Assembly: GCF_019175385.1 (NCBI RefSeq)
Contig: NC_083338.1
Span: 66,372,884 to 66,436,883, forward strand
Source of the DNA: Lycium barbarum
Lineage: Eukaryota > Streptophyta > Magnoliopsida > Solanales > Solanaceae
Direction: 5' to 3'
Length of the DNA: 64,000 bases
In this document: piece by piece, positions 55,974 to 64,000 of the stretch
Layout of the letters: the number at the start of each line of letters is the position of its first letter
Position numbering within the stretch: position 1 is the first letter of the stretch
Notes under the pieces: model-generated
Databases searched by the model: none
What the model saw: the letters and a program-made list of their open reading frames with translations, nothing else
What the model was told of the DNA's origin: nothing
Made by a program: the position numbers and the translations under genes

Positions 55974-58191
55974 TGTCACGCCCCGAACCATGGCCTGGGC
56001 GTAACACGACACTCGGACCTTACTTGCATGTGTCCGAGCGAACCTCATGGTTTGCTTGTCAACACTGGCATCAAAACAATATAATCTATATGATGCAATT
56101 TAAATGAATCATGAAAATGTAATTTGCGGAATAAAGTCTTGAAATTATCTCATAGCATGAAATATCATGAAAACATAATAGTCAGCAAACATGAAAGCAC
56201 AACTGACTCTGTGAGCTAACATCTGACTATGAAACCTCTAAAACATATCTGAATACTAACTACCAGGACATGGCCCTGGTCTACCATAAAATGAATACTA
56301 ATGCAGACTCTATGTTGAACCCCGAGAAGAGTGGGGCTCACTAATAAGCTGATAGCAGAAGTGATCCTACTGCGCAGATGGATGCTCCTGAAAACCGGTA
56401 TCTGCACCGTGAAGTGCAGGCCCCGGGCAAAAGGGACGCTAGTACATCATGACTAGTACTAGTATGTAAAACCTGCTGAAATGAAGAACATGGCACACAT
56501 AGGTATAGGACATGAACTGAAACTGAATGTAACTTGAACATGAGCATGAAACGTGAGTAAAGTCTGAAAACAGTAAATCAATGGAAATACATGTATGTAA
56601 AACTACTTGTAACGTGGGGAACGCTATAGTATAACCGACAACATGATCTGGTACTTGCGTCCTACCAGGAGAACACTCACACCTTGCCAGAGATATGAGA
56701 TTTAAGTGATAATAAGCATGTAAGGATCCAAACTGCATAATGAAGGTGTTGCCTCCTTGCTGACAACCCTTATCCTATGGTGGCAATGTAGTTTCAGGCT
56801 ATCTAAGCCTTCTCGGTTAACTAAGCAATTCCTAAAAACATTAACATGATATAGTTGGCTAAGAAGCCCATGATTTTCGTGAAATAACTAGTAATCATGA
56901 TTTCACGAAATAACTTGTAACATGGTTTCAAGAAATATCTTGTAATATGGTTTCATGAGATAACTTGTCATAGTCTTGCACACATGTTCTTGATTCATGA
57001 GTAATAACAATACTTCATAGTTATATATATATATATATACATATAATTGACTTGAAAACATGCTTGTAACTTGCTACATAAAATCATAAAGTTTCATATA
57101 AACATAATAAGAACACATGAGGAAGAATTCATGATTCATGGATCAAGCTAGGGTTCCTAATAACCGTAATGGAGGATTAGGAATACAATAACGAGTATAG
57201 ATACAAAATTCATGTATATAAATACAGGCTACCAATATGTTGGGTTTAATGCCCTAGGGTTTGAACTTCATGGATATTAAGAAACGGAGCATGAGGAAGA
57301 ACGTAGAGATTTCCACATGTGGATGGAAGTTCTACATACCTTAATTGCTCCAAAACTTGAATTAGAGACTTTAGTTTTGAAGAAGATTTCCTAAATCTTG
57401 ATTCTTGAACCTTGAGATGGGTTTTCTTGAAAACCCTAGATTAGGAACAATAATTTCTTGCTTAGATTATTAGGATATATGTTAGAATTGAGTTGGAATA
57501 ATTAGAGTGGGCTTACCTTGGTGTTCGTGATGATGGAGGAGAGTAGGAGGTCGTTCTAGGGCTTGAAGGAATGAAAAATAATGATGTGAACTGATACGGA
57601 CGAATATATAATGTTCTGGAAAATTAAAATTTCCGCCTAGTTAAATACTGGCCGTATTTTGAAATGCAGGCCGTATTTTGAAATACGGACTGCACTGCAT
57701 CTCTTCGGTAAAATGGCCATAACTCTTTGTACAGATGTCCTTTTGACCCCCATAGTATACCGTTGGAAAGGTATTTCAAAGCTCAACAACTTACATCAAG
57801 GAATATTTCCCAGATTCAAAATACATTTTCAAATACGGGCTGTATTTTGAAATATGGTCCGAATTTAACCATTTGACATCCAAATGCCAAATTCCAGAAT
57901 GCTCAGAAATCCTTGGTACCAGTTTACGATTTGAAATACGGGCCGTATTTTGAAATACGCTCCATATTTAACCATTTGACATCCAAATGCCAAATTCCCG
58001 AATGCTCAGAAATTCTTGGTACCAGTTTACAACTTGAATTACGGCCCGGAAACTAAAATAAGGTCACTGTTCATGGGCGTAAACCCCCATCCTACCAATG
58101 AACAGGGAAATTCCTATTCCCGCATTCTTTATCTGATTTTCTAAGTCTAGGATCATGGTCAAAGCTTTCGTTAAAGGTACGAAGTGTTACA
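55974..58191 (-). repeat. Element F 5' LTR
   Basis: This 2218-bp LTR starts TGTAACACTTCG at 58191 and ends at 55974. It has U3 palindromes (57645-58040), a 103-bp tandem duplication in U3, TATA-like TTATATAT (57611-57604), donor (GT at 57516), a short (TA)n tract and the four-hairpin block (about 56264-56460). Unusually, a second polypurine-tract region follows directly on its right. Confidence 0.92.
57867..58072 (-). repeat. 103-bp tandem duplication in the F U3
   Basis: Two units (57867-57969 and 57970-58072) each contain a CCATTTGACATCC start, a GGTACCAG word and a CCGTATT palindrome half. The F 3' LTR has the same duplication (48286-48382, then 48383 onwards). The E LTRs have a single copy. 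It therefore predates F's insertion. Confidence 0.8.
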
Positions 58192-58333
58192 ATATCTCCC
58201 CCTTAGGATCATTCGTCCTCAAATGATGGGTCATTGTTAAGAATATGGCTGAGCATGGCTTGAATACATGAATGTGAAGAAAACATGACATGAAATATGA
58301 GACATGAAAGGATGTGATTACATGAAAATATGG
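58192..58333 (-). other. Orphan 3' internal fragment of an F-type element
   Basis: This stretch is almost identical to 51010-51150, the polypurine tract and post-pol region of F, but sits outside F's 5' LTR. It stops abruptly at about 58333, where G-type sequence begins. It shows that a second F-type internal region once lay to the right of this LTR. Confidence 0.85.
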
Positions 58334-58372
58334 CTGCTTTTGGGCTGCTGTAGCCTTTTTCTTTACAGGCAT
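58334..58372 (-). pseudogene. gag: Gag 5' stub of a G-type element (about 13 codons)
   Basis: From ATG at 58372 the minus strand reads MPVKKKATAAQK, matching the gag start of A and D, and then breaks into F-type 3' sequence. TGTATTTCAG/AA directly before the ATG is a good splice acceptor. The leader (58373-58566), primer site and family 2 LTR lie to its right in the correct order for a 5' end. Confidence 0.85.
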
Positions 58373-58566
58373 TTCTGAAATACATAGCACACGGTTAAGG
58401 AACAAGAATTTCTCATATCATAGCTCTATCGCACGATTCTTATGAAGAAGGAAGGTCATTTATTCCTAAAATGCTCGCAGCTTCTTGTTTATAAGTGTGG
58501 CGCGCAACACACCCATAACCAAGACTCTACTAGACACGGCTCATAGACACACCCTAGGACTGAACC

Positions 58567-58580
58567 TGGCTCTGATACCA
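58567..58580 (-). promoter_or_regulatory. Primer-binding site next to the G LTR
   Basis: Minus-strand TGGTATCAGAGCCA, four bases from the LTR end at 58585, complements initiator tRNA-Met. It belongs to the truncated element on the left of the LTR. Confidence 0.9.
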
Positions 58581-58584
58581 CTTT

Positions 58585-61112
58585 TGTCACGACCCGACTA
58601 GGGGGCCGCGACGAGCACCCGGTGCTATCCCACCCGGGAACCCTTTGACATACTTTCACATAACATCTAGGTGAGCCATATAGTAAAACATACATTTCTA
58701 TCCATCAATCATACTAGTCCCTTTGGACAACAACCTCTTTATGTCGTCATAGGCATCTATGCCACATCAATGTACATAGGCCGACGAGGCCAACAAAATG
58801 GTATACAAAATACAGGCCGACAAGGCCAAACACATCTAACCACATACACATGTCTACGAGCCTCTAAGGAGTGTATAACATATCACATGAGCGGGACAGG
58901 ACCCCGCTATGCCCATAATTATGTACACAAAAGAATTAATACCCAAAAGCTATGGCTCCGAATGAAATGGAGCTCTGCTATGTAATCTCTGAGAAAGTAG
59001 CTATGGATCAAGTCTGTCTCCCTGTGCACCTGCGGGCATGACGCAGCGTCCACAAATAAAAGGACGTCAGTACGAAGAATGTACTGAGTATGTAAAGCAT
59101 GATAAATATCAATATAGAAGCATAATGAGCAATCATGAGAAATAGCACAGGATGGGAAACAGTAATATCATCGTCATAGGCACTTACTTACCTTACATAG
59201 GACCTTTCCATTTCTAATGCGTATTTGTGTACATACCTCCATATCCGTATCCGTAACCATTTACATATCTTCAGTTTGATTCGTATCGTTTACCTCTCAT
59301 ATACATAATGTATTCGTACTCATATTGATGTAATATACATAGCATAGATATATACATATATATATAGCATGCCCGACCACGAAGGTTCGGTGTTTCATAC
59401 ATACTTGGCCGGCCAAGGCTCAAGGTTATACATACCTGGCCCTACCAAGGCATCAGGGTTATCCGTACCATCGGCAAAGGTGTGCGCGCGTTACATAATC
59501 ATATACATACTTATTTACATATCTTACCCGGCCTCATAAGTTCGGGGTCCCATAATAGTCATACATAGACACATATACATAATAGCTCATAGGCATCTTT
59601 ACTATTAACATCATTATCATAATCGTCATCGTTATTACCCTTGTAGTCGTCATCAATAACATTATCACTATTATCGTCATTCACATCATCTACCTTAATA
59701 GGCCTACTCGTCATAAGAGGAACTTAGTACTATCGTAGCATATCAAGCATCGTGATCTTACTAGCTCGGAAGATCAATCATTTGAAGAAATCATAGACTT
59801 ATAGAAGATTTAGACGTTAGGCCAAAGAACCATGCCTTATGAAAGAAGGGTTAGCCTTATATACCTTTTCGTTCGACTATTTACCATTTGTACGCTCTCT
59901 TTCAACGGTTTCGTTTATACCTTCATTGAAGTCATACTATCGTTAGAATCGACAACTAGCACACATGGCTAAAGCTAGAGAAAATCGAACAGCATCTCCT
60001 TTATTTATACAACATTCCTCCGTATCATAATTCAACTCCCAAACGTCAACACTACATTCACAATACCATAACAATGGCCATTAATCATTTACATTAACCA
60101 CATTATCTAGATTTATCAATTCGCTCCCAATTCACCCATATTCATGGTCATATCACCCGACTTCGTCCATTTATATACAATGCCCATTTTCATGATCTTA
60201 ACATCATTTATAACACATTCATATCACAACACAACAAGAATTATGGTTCAATTCAAACTACTCCTCATAATGTCACTATTCATCATTCATGACCCATTTT
60301 TCTATACTCATCTAATCCAAGTATTTTAACTTTCAAATACCTTAAACAACAAGGAAATGTCATAAAACTTACCTTAGATGGTTTAGGAATGAACCTTGGG
60401 TGCAAACACTTCACTCGAGAAAAACCCTAGTTTTTCCTCCAATGAGATTTCATGACTTAAAAGATCTTAATGGGTTTACTTACACTTGATTCACTTGATT
60501 TGTGTTGTTGATGACTAATAATCCTTGAAAACTTGTGGAATAAATGTAGAGAGATGTTTTAGAGAGAGGGGATGAAATGTGGAAATGAAATAATAAACTT
60601 GGATCCCTTATTTAATGACTTAAAATCTTATCTGGAGTGAACAACACAGTGGCCGTAAACTTGGTTTACGGTCCGTATTCCAGTTTACGGACCGTCCTTC
60701 ATGGTCGTATTTAATCATAACAGAACCAGAAACTCAGGCTGAGACGTGGTGATTTACGGACACAGTTTACGGGCCGTAAACAACTTTACGGTCCGTATTT
60801 CAGGTCGTATTTAACCATTTGATCATTTGGCAGAAAGTTGAAGTTTTGGAAGCCAAGATACGACATGGCAGTTTACGTGCCGTATACCACTTTACGGTCC
60901 GTATTTCATTTTACGTTCAACAGGACAAAATGCAAATCTGCAACTTTCCACATTTTCAGAACCTATAATTAGTCATTATAGAGCATAACCTATTCAGAAT
61001 CTTACTTAGGGTCGTCAAATGTTATTTCTTACTCATTAAAATATCGGATGCTCGTACTCCTCGCGGGTCCATTCACTTGGGCAACAATGGGCGATTTTTC
61101 CGAGGTGTAACA
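58585..61112 (-). repeat. Family 2 LTR shared by two element bodies (G)
   Basis: A 2528-bp minus-strand LTR starts TGTTACACCTCGG at 61112. It has a primer site and gag start on its left, as a 5' LTR, and a polypurine tract and pol on its right, as a 3' LTR. U3 palindromes (60650-60915), TATA-like ATTAAATAAGG (60616-60606), donor AAG/GTAAGT (GT at 60372) and the four-hairpin block (58888-59083) are all present. The donor to the 58376-58375 acceptor spans 1998 nt. Confidence 0.9.
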
Positions 61113-61148
61113 TTCTTCCCCCCTTAAGAACATTCGTCCTCGAATGTT
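61113..61148 (-). promoter_or_regulatory. Element G polypurine tract and upstream hairpin
   Basis: Minus-strand AAGGGGGGAAGAA abuts the LTR. AACATTCG/CGAATGTT (61148-61129) form a perfect stem around AGGA. The 207 bases from here to the pol stop hold no ORF. Confidence 0.82.
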
Positions 61149-61355
61149 AAAGTCTTCGGGGATTCTATAAAAATTTCGCTAGAGTCTCCCCTATAATATG
61201 GCACTACCATCCTATCACAACAACCCATAAAATCGATGCCTCTTAGGGCAACAACATAACAGTAATAGCATTTGGCCACACACGACCTAAAAGCACAAAA
61301 GGAAAGCATACTTACCTTATGATCTTGATATCTTGTCTTGGATATCTTCGAAGGG

Positions 61356-64000
61356 CTAAAACAAATGCGGGTATCTGGATCTCATGATCTCTTTCGCTTC
61401 CCATGTCATTTCCTCTCGGTTATTATTCCTCCATAAAACTTTGATTGAGGCCACTTCTTTGTTTCTAAGCCTCCATACTTTCCTATCTAAAATGGCAATG
61501 GGTATTTCTTCATAAGCTAACTTTTCTGTCACTTGAACATCATTTACTGGGACGATCCTCGTAGGATTTCCAACGCATTTTTGAAGTATCGAGACATGGA
61601 ACACTGGATGAACTGACTCTAATTCCTGAGGTAAATTTATCTCATAGGCCACTTTGCCTATTTTTCTCTCAATCTCATATGGCCCGATGTACCTGGGACT
61701 AAGCTTCCCCTTTTTGCCAAATCTCATAATGCCCTTCATTGGCGAAACTTTCAAGAATACCCAATCTTTCACTTGGAACTCTAAGTCTCTTCGACGATTA
61801 TCCGCATAGGAATTTTGACGAATTTGAGCCGCCAATAACCGATCTTGTATGAGCTTAACCTTCTCTATGGCTTGCTGGACCAAGTCTGGTCCTATCAATT
61901 TAGCTTCTCCAGTTTCAAACCACCCAATTTGGGATCTACACTTTCGCCCATATAAAGCCTCATACGGTGCCATTTGAATGCTAGAATGATAATTATTATT
62001 GTAAGAAAATTCAATGAGTGGCAAATGATCATCCCAATTACCTCCAAAATCTATCATACATGCTCGCAATATCTCTTCAAGAGTCTGGATGGTGCGTTCA
62101 GCTTTCCCATTGGTCTGCGGATGAAATGCCGTGCTAAAGCTCACTCGGGTCCCTAAACCCTCTTGGAAAGACTTCCAGAAATTGGCTGTAAACTGAGTCC
62201 CTGTATCAGAGATAATAGATACTGGAACACCATGGAGCCTCACTATCTCCCTAAGATAAATCTTTGCATAATCTTCTGCCATATATGTCATTTTGACCGG
62301 TAAGAAATGAGCTGACTTTGTCAGCCTATCTACAATCACCCATATGGAATCATACTTACGTCGAGAACGGGGTAAGCTTGCAATGAAGTCCATATTAATC
62401 ACTTCCGACTTCCAAGTCGGGATTTCTATGGCTTGCAACAATCCACCCGGCTTTTGGTGCGCGATTTTCACTTGTTGACAATTGAGACATTGAGCTACGA
62501 ATTCCGCTATATCTTTCTTCATTCCATTCCACCAATATATAGACATAAGGTCATGATACATTTTCGTCGCTCCGGGATGGATAGAATAACGGGAACAATG
62601 AGCTTCTCTTAATATTTGGTGGCATAAACCTGCCACATCGGGAACACATAATCTGCCTCGACATCGGAGAACTCCGTCTGCTGAAATATTAAATGACGAC
62701 TCCTCTTTCTAAGGGAGTGAATCTCTGTACTGCATTAGCATGGAATATTCGTATTGCCGCTCTTTCACTTCTGCTACTAGCGACGAGATTGTTGTATTCT
62801 GAATAGTAGTTCTCCTGATACCTGAGTCCACTACTCGAACACCTAGGCTAGCTAGCTGCTGGAGCTCACGAGCCATTTCTCTCTTCTCTAGTAGTACTTC
62901 ACACAAACTTCCCATAGATCTGCGGCTAAGAGCATCAGCTACAACATTTGTCTTTCCGGGGTGATACAAGATATCAACATCATAATCTTTTAGCAATTCC
63001 AACCGTCGTCGTTGCCATAAATTCAGCTCTTTCTGCTTGAAGATATACTGTAGACTTTTATGATCTGTATAAATATCCACGTGGACACCATATAAATAAT
63101 GTCTCCATATCTTTAACGCATGAACCACTGCTGCCAATTCCAAATCGTGGGTTGGATAATTCTGCTTATGTTTTCGTAATTGCCTTGAAGCATACGCAAT
63201 CACCTTGACATGTTGCATTAATACACAGCCTAATCCAGCGCCTGAAGCGTCGCAATAAACAACATATCCTTCCAACCCCTCTGGAAGTGTCAAGACTGGG
63301 GCAGAAGTCAATCTATCCTTCAACTCTTGGAAACTACGTTCACAAGTATCTGTCCATTGAAACCTTGCCGATTTCTGGGTCAACTTCGTAAGCGGGGCAG
63401 AAATAGAAGAAAAACCTTCAACAAATCTCCTGTAATAGCCTGCCAACCCCAGAAAGCTACGAACCTCTGTAGGAGTTGTGGGCCTTGGCCAAGTCTTCAC
63501 GGCCTCAATCTTTTGACTGTCCACTAGAATACCATCGGCTGCAACAATATGCCCCAGAAATGTCACTGAGTTCAACCAAAACTCACATTTAGAAAACTTT
63601 GCAAACAACTCTCGAGTTCGAAGAACTCCAAGGACTGTATGCAAATGATCCGCATGTTCTGCCTCGGATCTAGAATACACCAAGATATCATCGATAAACA
63701 CGATTACAAATAAATCCAGGAAGGGCCTGAACACATTGTTCATCAAATCCATAAATACAGCCGGTGCATTAGTTAGCCCAAACGACATTACTCGGAACTC
63801 AAAATGGCCATATCTTGTTCTGAAGGCTATCTTAGGGATATCTTTCTCCCTAACTCTCACTTGGTGATATCCGGACCTCAAATCGACCTTTGAAAACCAT
63901 TTGGCACCTTGCAATTGATCAAATAAATCATCAATCCTCGGAAGAGGATATTTGTTCTTAATCGTCACTTTATTCAATTGCCGATAATCAATGCACATTC
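61356..64000 (-). pseudogene. pol: Element G pol, best preserved copy, one stop, cut by the window edge
   Basis: The visible part starts inside reverse transcriptase ([11 protein letters not shown] at 63998) and reads in one frame to the end. It shows FIDDILVYS (near 63690), RNase [11 protein letters not shown] and LSRRSMGSL. The integrase has an intact zinc finger (MYHDL...CLNCQQVK), NMDFIASLP, ISDTG and GKAERT; all three catalytic acidic residues are present. A chromodomain-like tail runs from ILDRKVWRLRNK to SRYPHLF. The only break seen is TAG at 62711-62709, between RNase H and integrase. The N-terminal RT, protease and gag lie outside the window, so overall integrity cannot be judged. 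Confidence 0.92.

Larger units (their letters stand above)
40927..58191 (-). mobile_element. Element F: chromovirus (family 3), LTR filled with nested solo LTRs
   Basis: Minus-strand order from the right: 5' LTR (58191-55974), tRNA-iMet site, intact gag, damaged pol, polypurine tract and 3' LTR (51009-40927). The 3' LTR contains S3 and S1b, with N inside S3. The left flank is ATATC (40922-40926). ATATC also follows the right LTR (58192-58196), but there it belongs to a second F-type polypurine-tract region, so simple duplication and tandem recombination are both possible. Confidence 0.9.

Overview
The window is nuclear DNA of a flowering plant and is built almost wholly from nested LTR retrotransposons. 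All recognisable coding sequence belongs to the Ty3/gypsy superfamily. The order is gag, aspartic protease, reverse transcriptase, RNase H, integrase and a C-terminal chromodomain, so these are chromoviruses, best fitting the long-LTR Tekay/Del lineage. Primer sites match initiator tRNA-Met and LTRs are 2.1-3 kb. The style is what I would expect in a large asterid genome, perhaps Solanaceae, but that is a guess. I see no host protein gene, tRNA, rRNA or CRISPR array.

Layout. 1-2978: a minus-strand LTR cut by the window edge. 3015-5194: unassigned AT-rich DNA. 5200-17609: element A (+, target duplication CACCG), with solo LTR S1 (5389-7812, GTAAA) inside its 5' LTR. 17772-40761: element E (+, ATTTC), interrupted by solo LTR S2 (21513-24195, TGAAG) and by complete minus-strand element D (26296-37261, GATAT). 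40927-58191: element F (-), whose 3' LTR carries solo LTR S3 (41628-47350, AGAAC), itself split by solo LTR N (44189-47108, CCTGT), and solo LTR S1b (48431-50832, no clean duplication). 58192-58584: a chimeric scrap joining the 3' internal end of an F-type element to the 5' internal end of a G-type element. 58585-64000: LTR and pol of element G (-), running off the window.

The LTRs fall into four families: family 1 (window-edge LTR, A, S2, S3), family 2 (S1, S1b, G), family 3 (E, F) and family 4 (D, N). Every gag-pol is damaged by stops, frameshifts or small deletions. The gag ORFs of E and F are intact, and G pol has one stop in the part visible.

The most interesting signal is architecture shared by diverged LTR families: (1) palindromes with core ACGGNCCGT in U3, ending 35-60 bp before a TATA box; (2) a strong splice donor about 200-270 bp after the TATA box, paired with an acceptor 2-4 bases before the gag ATG, predicting a spliced gag mRNA; (3) four successive hairpins in mid-LTR with compensatory changes between families; (4) a hairpin with an RGGA loop just before the polypurine tract. 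All coordinates were read by eye; no alignment, folding or database search was run.
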